From contig CM052354.1 of NCBI GenBank assembly GCA_028551475.1, positions 30,279,258 through 30,343,257 on the forward strand: a stretch of DNA of 64,000 bases. The letters run 5' to 3'. The translations under genes were made by a program, and so were the position numbers. The notes under the pieces were generated by a model. It was not told where the DNA came from and did no database searches. It saw nothing but the letters and a program-made list of their open reading frames with translations. This stretch comes from Casuarina equisetifolia (taxonomy: Eukaryota > Streptophyta > Magnoliopsida > Fagales > Casuarinaceae). Below are positions 51,490 to 62,148 of this stretch, piece by piece (the stretch's first letter is position 1; each line of letters opens with the position of its first letter).

Positions 51490-52393
51490 AGTTCGTGACT
51501 GAGCTTAAACATCCTTAGGTTTGGGCTACAGCTAAGGCTAAAGCTAAGTATGTGCAGTATACAAGTATAAGACCTTTAGATCGGCTCTTTACTAGAATAA
51601 AACCTTTAGACTGAATTATAATGATGTTATTTGATACTTGTGTCTCATATTCCTAATATACTAAGGGTATCCATGGTGTATAAATTGTTAGTTAAATCAT
51701 TAGTATTTATAAGTATATAACCAAGAACAAAAAGATTTAACTCTAGAAGATGGGTAAAAAAAAAGGGTTTACGTGCTAAAAAGTCTATTTTCTCATGAAA
51801 TTAACTAGAAATGAGACGAATAATTTGTTCATATCAAGAAAATTGTATATAAGTTACAAGTCATTTGAAACATTTGGTTACTTTATATATTTCATGACTA
51901 ATATTGTGACAAAAATTCTTATATTAGAATTGTGAGTCATGACAAAATTATTTACTTTAATATCATATGAAAAGTTATATTTTCTTCTTAAAACCAATAT
52001 ATGAAAAGAGAAAGATTATTTATTCACATATTAAAAACTATGCAATAACTTATAAATAATACGAAACATTCTAGTATGAAGAAACAACAAATAGTCAAAA
52101 TCAATTATTGGACTACTGATGTGTTAATAATTTATCAAATTCTTTCTAATGTTAGAAGACTAAATCATCATGTTTTGATTTAAGCAAAAGTGATTAAAAC
52201 AAGCAACAACTGGAATTATCAAAAACGTGGCTCTAGCAAACAGCTTAGAGAAGGGCTTTCACAAAGGAACATTGACGTAGTCCTTACTTTCTTCATCAGA
52301 AACACACCATTAACACGTTTTTTCCCTATGTTGACTAAGTGATATACAGCGGGTGGATGATGTTCATTACCAGCCTGCAAAATGTGAGATTTT
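51490..52393. other. Intergenic DNA, no gene seen
   Basis: AT-rich spacer. The part near 52200-52393 lies downstream of the minus-strand TSJT1-like gene and probably contains its 3' UTR. Confidence 0.5.
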
Positions 52394-54709
52394 TTACTCT
52401 CTCCCGGCGACGGCGGCGTCTGCCCAATTGGCTGCACTTCCCGTACGTGGAATGCAAGGAAGCCGTGTGTACAAATCCACCTGAAACATAACTCCACGAA
52501 CATCTCCATTATCGTCTTCACAAGCGATTGCTCTGACCTTGTGAAGTGGAAAATCAAAGCTCGTAAGCCCACTTCCATTCATGAAAATGAAACCTGTCAT
52601 ACCGTCACGAGAATCCACCTTCAGTATATAAATGATTCGAGTTCTTGTTCTATGACAAATAGATCCAACCATTAAATTTCTTATCGATCCCTTGGTGAGG
52701 CTTCTCAATTAGTTAATTACTGACTGCCAAAACTTAATCTTGAATTTGAAACCCACACTCTCAAACCCTCTTAACCTGACCAAAAGAATAATTTTTAATT
52801 ATCACCATTCTATGTCAAACCAATGGATACAAGACACCCATATCTCAATTATCACCATTTTCTATTGGAAATTATTACCAAATAAATAAATAAATAATTG
52901 ATGGTTGAATTTATTTGATTATTTTATTCAAAGACAAAAACTATGTCCTTTTAATTCTCAAAATTAAGAATCTAAACTTTAATCTTATCCTAAGCTCAAA
53001 ACCCTTATAAGATACTATTGCAATATGTATATCCAACCTCATAATACTAAGGTTTGGGTGTATATCTTATCAAATATGAATGTATCTCTCCAATTCATGA
53101 GTTAGTTTTCAGAGTAAAAAAAAAAAAAATCAATAGATATCTTTCCTTTATTTGAATTGAGCCGAGAATATTGCCACCAAAGAGAGAATTACATGTGCAA
53201 TGAAAAGAAGTGTGAGATGAACTAACCAGGAGGAAAAGAAGCAGAGTATCCTCCACAGGCCTCTCTTATAATGTTGGGATCGCTGGAGCAGACCAGGGAT
53301 CCATCGCCAGCCATTCCCCATTGGAGTTCTGCGCTGCCTTCACGGTCCTACCAACAGTAGCAATAATCATAAGCACTGCATCACAATATTTGTGTCTTCA
53401 GGACTTGCAATTGACTCCCCATTGTTTATTTGCAAGCAAAATTTGAGTATAACTACAATTTCTACGTTGCTTTTACTGCACGTTTGAACTCACCCTGGCT
53501 AAGAAAAGTGCGCCAGATGCAGCATCAAAGAGAATGAATGCGAATTTCCCTTCAAGATGTTTAATGACCTGATCAGGTGGGTATGGTGATCGATCTCTTA
53601 GTACCTTATAAGCTTCAACCACAATCATGGCTTCTGTAGCTTGTCTTGAAAGGCCACAGTGTTCCAAACTAGCAGTACGGGCTGAGGTACTTGGACGACC
53701 AAGGATGTAGCTTGTCTGTTATTTGGTCCAGGTGGCTAGGGATGCGGCATGCCCATGGTATAGATTGGGTGGCTAGGCATCTAGCCCCCTGTGGTTTTCT
53801 TGTATTGGGCTATCCGCTTGGGTGGTGCATTGTTTTGTAACTACTATGTAAATATTATGTATTCTACTTTATTATGTATTTTCATTGTGATATAAACTAA
53901 ATCAACCCATGTATAGAATGTAATCCTATTGGGCGTAGAGAGTCTTATCTAGTTGCTTGTAGTTTGTTTGCATCATCTACTTGTAACTTAGATGATTCTT
54001 GTTCAATAAAGATATATATTCAGACTTGTGTTTATGTGTGCACTTTGTTTCGTAACAACTTCCCAACGAATTTATCTCACGACTAACCAAATTGTCCCAT
54101 TATGACTTTCAAATAGTATACTGAAAGCGTAGAAGGCTTACCTACCTGGGTGCCGCATGGATCTACCAAGACTATGACAACAGTGTTGTCAGAGTTCAGT
54201 AGTGTTCTCTAAAGCCCCAGTGAAAATGTAGAAGATATTGTCTGTGACTACCGTGGACCTAACATGGAAATGAGACAGTTAAATGCAACGAGAGCGTGCA
54301 GAATGATGTTAGGGTCTCGGATCCTAAAATCAAACTTAAATGGAAGAATAACTGTTCAACCCGTCTTTTCAAGCTTTTTGTTTAAATGCTTAGAAGGAAC
54401 AGAAGCCAAAAATTATCTTTTCTGTTCTTTTCTCTAGGGAGAAGCAAACATGGAGTAAAGAATTGCCAACAACGTTTTGGCAATTGTAATAAGATTTAAT
54501 ATGTAGTACCTGGGTTGTGATGGACTTTCATTTGCATGCGACAGAACCATAAAATTCCAATTTGGAAGGTGGTACGCCGTAGACTCTGGCTAAAGTGACC
54601 GGATAATCTCTGCTATTTCTTGCCGGGATTTCACAACCTCTAACCCCGTTGAAGGAATCTGCAGCTCCTCCGGTGGCTTTCCTACTGCTTTTTCGAAAAC
54701 GGCCAACAT
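52394..54709 (-). pseudogene. TSJT1-like (DUF3700, class II glutamine amidotransferase fold) gene, broken
   Basis: Minus-strand exons are 54709-54510, 54258-54180 joined to 53655-53494, 53347-53227 and 52593-52394. With the inserted LTR and one target-site copy removed they sum to 762 nt, 253 residues, the usual length of TSJT1/aluminium-induced-type proteins. Landmarks are MLAVFEKAVGKPPEEL at the N-terminus, HCGLSRQATEAM, the family LRDR motif (YKVLRDRSPYPPDQV), LEGKFAFILFDAASG, ELQWGMAGDGSLVCSSD and the C-terminal VDLYTRLPCIPRTGSAANWA. Splice sites are normal. Breaks: TAG in exon 1 (RSL*PEST), TGA in exon 2 (TTEL*QH) and a 520-bp solo LTR in exon 2. The family is soluble and stress-induced with unclear biochemical function. 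Confidence 0.9.
53660..54179 (+). mobile_element. Solo LTR inside exon 2 of the TSJT1-like gene
   Basis: The element begins TGTTCC and ends ATGACA (canonical TG...CA) and is flanked by ACAG at 53656-53659 and 54180-54183. The sense orientation is supported by an AATAAA at about 54005 after a transcribed-looking region. Removing 524 bp (element plus one ACAG) restores the host reading frame exactly. A related element lies in the opposite orientation at 28828-29343. There are no internal genes. Confidence 0.9.
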
Positions 54710-55811
54710 TTTCAGGCAACAATTCCAAGCTATTGCTGGATCATATTTTTTTCATCTGACAAATACTCGGCATTAATTGCTGTCCCTGATTCAGAGTTAC
54801 GCCAGGTTACAAGAGTCTTTGACAGAGAGGATGCATGTGGCAGCTGCAAGGTAAGCTTGGGTGATACGTATAATGGGTAAGAAAGGTTGTCGTGACATGC
54901 AGGGAGAGAGCCAAAAGCCTCTTTATGCTTCTGGTTTATGATGAAGACGACAATGAACAAGTAAAAGTGGGCCGATCATGCTATTGAGAAAATGGTAAAA
55001 GGATTGAAGTATTCAGTAAGATAGAAAAATACATCTAGTCTTCTTCCTTTTTCTTTTTCTTTTTCTTTTTCTTTTCAACCAACTTAATATTAAATATGAA
55101 ACTAAGAGATCTGAAGTCACCTTAGACGAAGATATCTCAATTTTTTTTTTCCTCTTTTTGCCCACTCTTTTTTCGATGAATATAAATGCTGCAAGTTATG
55201 GTAGTCTAACGATCTAAAACTTAAGTCATGAGTTCAACACTAAATATAAATTTTAAAAAATAAAACTTCATGGAAAAAAGGGTAGACTTTAGAGTTAATA
55301 TTAGATTAACAAAATAGCTATATGATATTAGAATTTAAATTTAAATGAACATGTTAAGAAAAGTGTATACAATACTTGTATATACAGAAAAATTAATCAA
55401 GTTTTAAAAAAAAAATATATAATATAAAAACTTAAGTTCAAATATAATATCCCTACTAGGATTAAGGCACATTCAAAAAATAATGTGCCACATTTTTCAG
55501 GATAAATGATCATTTTGCAAACCATATATTCGATCTTATTTAGGTCTTGTCTTGATATTCTCTTCATAAGAAAATTACCTCTCCTTTATAAGACAATTTA
55601 GAGAAAGAAAAAAATTTTGACAAATAGAATAAAAAGGAAAAATGGACTTTTTTTACAAATAAGAATAACAAGAATGGGAACAGATTAAAACAAAAAGAGT
55701 TGATGAACTAACATTCCAGATTGCAAAATTTGTCGGTAGTTCAACCCATGTAGATAGCCCATAGAGAACAGGGTAGAGTATGACACTTGAATGGGCCAAG
55801 TAGCTATCGTC
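54710..55811. other. Upstream region of the TSJT1-like gene and spacer
   Basis: The first ~250 bases are the likely 5' leader and promoter of the minus-strand gene. A (CTTTTT)n tract lies at about 55043-55073. No other gene is recognised, and the frame at 54730-54960 is unsupported. Confidence 0.5.
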
Positions 55812-56120
55812 TTACTTGATATAAGCATCTGTACAGCCATAATTCAGTGGACTTTCCTGTTCATACTTGGCTACGCGTGGATGGTTGTCCAATATCTCCA
55901 CTGCGCGCTCCTTAACAGCCCCAGTTCCCATCCCGTGGACCACAAAGAGAACCGTATACGGGCCGCTTCCAGAGATGGCCAGGTCGAGGTGCAGAGAAGC
56001 TTCTTCCACTCGCATCCCTCGTAAATCTACTGTATTCTTCGATGTCTGCACCAATGGGCCTTAATAAACCTCCCCATTTTCGTCCGTTGGAGGATCTTGG
56101 AGCTCTTTGCTTTGCAGAAC
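55812..56120 (-). pseudogene. Last exon of a MutS2-type gene (Smr domain), broken
   Basis: The minus strand from 56120, after a 'gctgtag' acceptor, encodes VLQSKELQDPPTDENGEVY, an in-frame TAA (56063-56061), then an intact Smr domain: NTVDLRGMRVEEASLHLDLA, the HGMGTG motif and PLNYGCTDAYIK before the stop at 55812. Smr domains with VDLRG and HGMGTG form the C-terminus of plant MutS2 proteins, where they act as nucleases on branched DNA. The ATPase and clamp part of MutS2 is not found upstream to the end of the window, so this is an exon fragment with a nonsense change. It could also come from another Smr protein, but the wording fits MutS2 best. Confidence 0.8.
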
Positions 56121-56391
56121 CTACAGCATTAGTCAAAGGAATCATATATTCATAATTTGGGACTTAAAAGATTGATAAAAATGTTTCACATTGCTTATAA
56201 CAAAATATAAAATATTTTACATTCAAATGAATTGCCCTTTTTATAATCCAATTTTAAGGAAGAAATGAACTCCATAACATATTTCAAGTAAATAAAATCT
56301 TAATGCAGCTTGACGTCTAATTTTTTTCTTTTTTCTTTTTCATACTTATATCCAAAATTACATACTCAGATATCAAATTTGGGACTAAAAG

Positions 56392-56478
56392 TAAGCTGCC
56401 ACACCAACCAAAAAAGGTAAATATAAACTAACACTTAAAAAATGGTCATATTAAGCTGCCACACCAACCAAAAAAAGA
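56392..56478. repeat. Two direct copies of a ~26-bp sequence
   Basis: 'aagctgccacaccaaccaaa' followed by an A run occurs at about 56393 and again at about 56453, 60 bp apart. The significance is unknown. Confidence 0.85.
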
Positions 56479-56575
56479 AATGATGAAATCAACAACCATC
56501 GGCTTAAGAGAAAGTTGCAAAAGGAGAACTTTACGTCCAAAACACCATTGAAACATGACGAGTATACACCAACCA

Positions 56576-56932
56576 TCAGTCCTCGACGACGATAATTTCT
56601 ATATTTGAGGCAGATGGAGGCGAATGTTCAAGTGGCATGATTCGTCTTGTTCCGATGACCTGCGGCAAGGTTGCCGCCTCCTTCCATTCCCGAATCCGTG
56701 TGTCGCGAAATAATACAACAAAATATAGAGTGCCACACGTAAAGAAGATGCTGATAATCAAAAAGAAGAAAACTTCCTTTGCGTCGAAATCAGGCCCGCG
56801 AGATATCAGGGCCCTGACAGACTTCGCGATTACCAAAGCCCCTGTGACCAAACTTAAGATGAAGATAACTGGCCATGGTGCTGTAGACAGTGCTATAAAC
56901 AGGCACCGAATAACAGGCAGGAATCTATCCAT
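56576..56932 (-). CDS. Small membrane protein, family not recognised (copy 1)
   Basis: This is an intact frame of 118 residues from a true ATG (56932) to a stop at 56576. Hydrophobic stretches span about residues 4-37 (CLFIALSTAPWPVIFILSLV) and 54-75 (VFFFLIISIFFTCGTLYFVV). A polar C-terminal tail carries REWKEAATLP. Broken or partial relatives lie at 59750-60110 and 61828-62148 on the same strand, with duplicated flanks. Copy 3 shares the layout helix, SVR(A/E)L, helix, W(K/R)(E/K)AA, then PL in the tail. It is predicted to sit in a membrane with two helices or one hairpin plus one helix. The function is unknown. Conservation of the tail between copies suggests it is a real gene. Confidence 0.55.
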   Translation of the reverse strand: MDRFLPVIRCLFIALSTAPWPVIFILSLVTGALVIAKSVRALISRGPDFDAKEVFFFLIISIFFTCGTLYFVVLFRDTRIREWKEAATLPQVIGTRRIMPLEHSPPSASNIEIIVVED

Positions 56933-57779
56933 AATGCTTCACCGGACATGAAGCAAGTCGTAGGTTTCTGCATAATTGCTTAAATGGGCAACTACAGTCA
57001 GATAACTGCTAGATTTCAAGAGCTGCTCCGGCGATAATGGCTCGAGGAGGAGACAAGAACAAAGAGGGCGTCGCCATCAGCCGTCGGAAACTGAACCAAC
57101 TGCTCGGAAGAAGACAAAATAAGCGATGTCTACCATGGTCTACGACACTTAGAGACAACAGTGCAATTGTTATTATGTAAAATGGAAATCATACACTTGG
57201 AAAACGGGTCAAGAAAAGGTGTCCCTGTAGTCTTCAAGTTGTCTATAAATCTAATGAATGCATATAGGAACGACCTCAATATAGCCATGAACCGACCTCA
57301 GCATCTTTTGTATTGGCAAGATAATATTAAGGAAACTTTTTTTTTTCCTTAAAATCGTAGAGGACTTATGCATTAATGTTATAAAGATAATTTTGAAGCA
57401 TGACATGATCAATATAAGTATACTTTTTACATTATTCTTAACAAATAATAGATTCACTTTAATTTTATTTATTTTTTGAAAATGTCTTTCAAAAGGTATA
57501 TAGATTTAAAGCAAAAACGAGTGTGGAAGTCTAATCTTTAAGGCAAGTCCAACTTCAATTGAAATTCAGTAGCATGCTCCTCCTAATATTTGAGGAAACT
57601 TATGGCCCAAAAGTCCATTCGAAGGGTTAATCCTAATACTTAGATTGAAGAACCTCTTACCTTGAGTTGTATTTCAATACACTAAAATTTATTGCCTTGT
57701 GCAAGGATTTTGGATATCTAAAGAATGACCAAATATTTGGTTTCTTCATTTCAATGTAAAAATTTATGTGTATTATATA

Positions 57780-57819
<40 letters not shown>

Positions 57820-59749
57820 AAACTATGAGGAAGTTTGATATTCAAAAATTGATATTTCATACTATAATGCCCAAAGTCTAATTTAAAAAACTAATTCATG
57901 AATCTAATGACATTTTTTTATATTTAACTAGTAATAATTGATCATATATTTTCAATGTGAGATTTTTTTGTTTTCTAACACTCATTTTTTACTTGATAAC
58001 CAATTATATATAGAGTAGAGGCAAACGAGTTTTCCAAACAGGTATTGGGACTATGCTCAACTTAGCCGATAGAGATCAGAAGCTTGAGTTCTTCGAGTAA
58101 TTATTTCATGGGTTTGAGTTGTTGTAAGCTCAGCATTACACGGTCATCTCCTTAACTTGAAGGTTTAAGCAACAACGCATTGACGTGATACTTTAAGTAG
58201 GCATCCATCAAGTCATGAAAAGGATGCTCCAAGTGTATTATTTCCATTGCCGGGACTGGGAACAGGAAATGGGGTGTTGGTGGCCGGTTACGTGGGATAT
58301 TTCGGGGCTAGAAAAGGTGGTGATCTTCATGAGTTGAAAGATGCGAGCGACATTATAGGCAGATCATTCGTAAAAATTATTTAGAGCATATTTCTTGTTT
58401 AAATAAGGTCATTTTTAATTATATAAAATAATTCTTAAAAATTTCACTTTCTTTTTCAAAATTGATTTTTTAAAAAAAAATACTTTAATATATATAAGGT
58501 ATAAAACATGTTAGCATATAGGCATTTGAAGTCAAATATAGCATTTCAATTCGATCTTTGCTAGAACATGAAGAAATATTTTTAGTAGGACACAATTCAT
58601 AAGTGAATAAACTTCTTAATTGAAACTTATCAAGGTTTTAGAAAACACGAGAATATTATATTTGTAGACAACACAAAAATCTTTAAGGCTTTTGAAGATT
58701 TTGTCCATCCATCTTTAAAAACTTGAAAGGCTATATTAAGTTTAAAGAACATTACACTCCAATGGTAATGTTCTCTTAGAGTACTAAAAGCTATTAAGGT
58801 TTTAGATTGCTCAATTAATTGTATTTGTCAAGAACTCCCACTTACACTCAAATTTGGTAAAAGATTTTAGATAGAGCAGCAAATTCTCCAAAAACACGTA
58901 GACATCAAGATTGAGCTTTTCCTAGAATAAAAACACTATAATATACAAATGTTTGATAAAATTCAGTGATTTACAACTGTATACTTGATTAGGTTTTATA
59001 GGTAATATTGGTTCCTATACAATGGAAATAGATTACGAATAAAGGAAAATGAATTAAGGGATGATTGGCCATAAATGAGAACAGTTGGAAAATCACAAAA
59101 GCAATTTGAATTTTGTGATTAATGCTTTCAATTCTTTCGTGGTTTTTTCTTGTTGGTTTGATTGTTGAAGATGACATTTTTCTCCGAGAAGGAAAAGTTT
59201 CCTTTCATAGCCAGATTCATATCTCCGGCAGGTGGGAATGGCCAGCGCGCGTTTGGTGTTTGGTGGAGACAGCATAGGTGTCTCGCAGGAGGTAGTGCTG
59301 ACGTAACAGATGGGCTGACATGGTGTGATGACGTGGTATGCTGACGTAGAGGAAAACAATTTTTCTTCTGATAATTTGATCATTGGTTTGATTTTATGTT
59401 AAAAATTGATTTCAGAAAATTATTTATAAAAATCAAAAACAAATTCAAACATAGGAGAAAAAATTAATCAATATATTAGCCTTCCTCGAACCGGATTTGA
59501 ACAACAATAAGATTAAAAAAACACAACAAAAACTTGAGTAATCAAAAATTTAGATGTAAAGTGACTTCAATCGTAAAGTCTGAAATTTGATCTCCTACCA
59601 AAAACTGTAACAAAAACAATAAGACAAAAGTTGTTGATTGCAAGATCTTGGAGTCAACTTTCTTAGGGGAGAAATTTACAATTCAGAAACCTAAACGATT
59701 ATATCCAACCGTCAATCATTGACAGCGGACTGCAGTGTTTTGGTTGCAC
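56933..59749. other. Spacer between membrane-protein copies 1 and 2
   Basis: The 57060-57130 part ('cgtcgccatcagccgtcgga') matches the upstream flank of copy 2 at 60150-60220. The 57400-57570 part ('attattcttaacaaataat', 'aggtatatagat') matches 62240-62380 near copy 3. A (TA)n run lies at 57780-57810. No further gene is seen. A TGACGT cluster lies at 59297-59348. Confidence 0.55.
59296..59348. promoter_or_regulatory. Cluster of three TGACGT motifs
   Basis: TGACGT occurs three times in about 50 bp, with one further TGACA, in 'gctgacgtaac', 'gatgacgtgg' and 'gctgacgtag' contexts. TGACG pairs are the binding sites of TGA-class bZIP factors in as-1-type elements. No nearby gene has been assigned to it, so function is inference; it may be chance or a short repeat. 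Confidence 0.35.
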
Positions 59750-60110
59750 GGATCAGCACCATCGCCGGATGTTGAAGTGCATACCGGGGTGATCTTTTTC
59801 GTTCCAAATACTGGAGGCGACGTCGGCGCAGTCCCCCCGGCGACTCCCAAGCATCATAATGCATAGTCCAATAGCAGGGAGGAGAAAAGCAGATCATGTG
59901 ATGATGCCCATAAACATTTTGAGGGAAGTGTCCCTGATTCTGACACGCAGACCTGCATCCTTAATCTCCATCACAGCGCCCATGATTAGAGCACTACCCG
60001 CAAGCAAACACAAGAGGGCTGTGAGTAATCAGAGCATCACAGGCAGGCTATGGCAAAGCCTGGAAATACAAATACCCTTACACATAATTGCTTTGATCCT
60101 TGGCTAATTT
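59750..60110 (-). pseudogene. Small membrane protein copy 2, broken
   Basis: The minus-strand frame reads LLTALLCLLAGSALIMGAVM and later SAFLLPAIGLCIMMLG, two hydrophobic segments separated by a charged stretch as in copy 1. In-frame TGA codons occur in both hydrophobic parts. The upstream flank ('gcgtgtcgcccccagccgtt') matches that of copy 1. It is considered a decayed tandem duplicate. Confidence 0.5.
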
Positions 60111-60429
60111 GAAATCAGAGATGAGAGCTTAGAAAAGATGTAAAACACAGAGCGTGTCGCCCCCAGCCGTTGGAAAGTTAGCCAACAGTCCAGAAAAAAG
60201 GAGAGAATCGATGCCAACAAACAAAACTTAGAGTAAAAATAAAAGAAGATATGTTTGTTGGAAACCTGTCACTCCCACTCTAAACCTTTTTTGAAAATTT
60301 TTTATAATAATATGTTTTTTTTAACTTTTTGAAATAAGTTTTAAATATAAATAAGTTTTTAATATAATATTAGAGTTTATATTCAAATGTTATTAACAAG
60401 GATATTAGAATCTATGTTTAAATAGGATT

Positions 60430-60840
60430 CTTTTGTTGAGATTAATAGCTTGACTTGAAGGTAATCACAATGAAAACTATTAATGGAAGGCTTCAATTAC
60501 TTAGGTTTTCTTAATTATATTGCATTTGGTTTACCTATCTTTTTGGAATACTTACATTTTTAGCTTTTCTTGATTGTATTGCATTTAGTTTACCTATCTC
60601 TCTAGGTTATTTACTTTCTTAGGATTTTCTAAAAGGTAATCACCTTGGAAAATTATTAATAGAAGACTTCAATTACCTTCTTAAGTTCCCCTGATTGTAT
60701 TACATATAGTTTACCTACCTCTCTGAGCTACTTACCTTTATAGGTTTTTGTGATTATATTGTATTTGGTTTACCTAATTTTTTGGGTAACTTACCTTCTT
60801 AAGTTGTCTTGATTATATTAGATTTATATTTGTAGGCCTA
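60430..60840. repeat. Tandem ~60-bp repeats, possibly in an LTR
   Basis: The phrase 'tt.attatattgcatttggtt' plus 'tacctatct..tgg.tacttacc' recurs about five times with drift. A second phrase, 'aggtaatcac..tg.aaa.ttattaat.gaag.cttcaatta', occurs at about 60457 and 60633. A transcribed-looking tail follows ('tcgattgtaacaataatt'). Repeats followed by such a tail resemble an LTR U3, but no borders were found. Confidence 0.6.
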
Positions 60841-61827
60841 CATATACGGATAGCTTCTAAGATAGAACAACTTTCTTAGTAAGAGGTTGATTTCTTAGTT
60901 TCGATTGTAACAATAATTAATATTGTCGTGGAAATATGGAACCATCCATACCGAATAAATATTAGAATACTATTTATTCTAATATTCAAATTTGTGCTGA
61001 CAAAATTCAGGAGCAGAAAAGAGTGAAGTAACCAGCTCATAGTAAATGATATTAAAATATTATAATAAAATTAAAGTAAAATAAAATATAATATGTTTGA
61101 ATATTAAAAAATATTCTTTCATTCACGAATGAAAAGGTGTGTCAGTTAAACTTAAACTCTAATATTGTACTACAAAAGATTTAACTCCTTTTTTTTTTCT
61201 TAAGATTGAGCATTAAATAATAATAAAAAAATTGTTGCAGGGAAGCTCGTGCCTATTTTCTTTGTGCAGGGCCAATGTCCAGGAGCTGCCCACGTGCTTC
61301 AAAGCCCAACTTAATCAGGAGTTCAACTTCGTGGTTAGAGGCTAGGCCCAGTAGGCCATGCATTTTGTGCGGTGAATTATACAAAAGCACATCAATAATT
61401 GTAGCAAAAATCATAAAAATTATGGGAGACTTCCTAATTTCAGGTTCAAAGTTGAGTATGTGTATTTACAAGAAAAAAAATTAAAAAATATATGTTATCA
61501 ATATTAATTTCATTAATTTATGACGAATCTGAATATGGCCGTACCTCTAATGTAAAACAAAATCACAAACACAAAAATTGAAAGGAAGAAATCAGAATTT
61601 GTTTGTGATCCTTTTGAGACAAATCTTCTTTTATTATTTATGATGAATCTAAATACAAGACACCGAAGGTTTCCAACGTCGCTTTTAGAAGGCAAATGCT
61701 ACAACTTTTCCGTTCCGAGACAAAAGAGAAGGAGAAAGCAAGCTAGGGTTCCCAATAGAAAGCCACACACACATCAACTACGAGACCAAAACGACGGATT
61801 CCTAGGATACTGATCAGAGAGTTCAAA
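60841..61827. other. Spacer between tandem repeats and membrane-protein copy 3
   Basis: AT-rich, with a few short unsupported frames (61275-61484, 61513-61695). The last ~120 bases are the likely 3' flank of copy 3. Confidence 0.5.
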
Positions 61828-62148
61828 TTATACCGGAGATGGATCGGTAACTTCGAAAGATGTTGAATCCGGTAAAGGTACAACCGCCTTTGACCCGAAG
61901 ATCGGAGGTGACCGAGATGCAGCCTTCCGCCAATCCTGAAACACCTCAATGGACTCTGTATAAGCAAGGATGGTCCTAAGGCAGCCACTGAAGATGATGG
62001 CGAATATCACCATGCATAGGTTCGCCAATTCCCAATGTGATTTTGTATGTCTGAGCTCCCTTACAGAATCTCCAATCACAAAACCGGCCCAAACCCAAAC
62101 CCAAACCCAAAGTACGATGGGCGTCAGTACCCGAGCACCCAGATCCAG
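61828..62148 (-). pseudogene. Small membrane protein copy 3, probably broken at its 5' end
   Basis: An open frame from 62148 to the stop at 61828 encodes TPIVLWVWVWVWAGFVIGDS, SVREL, a second helix with LCMVIFAIIFSGCLRTILAY, then FQDWRKAA and VVPLPDS. This aligns helix for helix and in the tail with copy 1 (56576-56932). No ATG precedes the first helix in frame; a nearby ATG lies in another frame, so a frameshift near 62130 is likely. The WVWVWVW stretch comes from four near-perfect TTTGGG hexamers (62092-62115). Confidence 0.5.

Noticed and set aside
62092-62115. Telomere-like repeat
   Set aside because: The unit is TTTGGG, not the plant telomere TTTAGGG, has only about four copies and lies in a coding-like frame.
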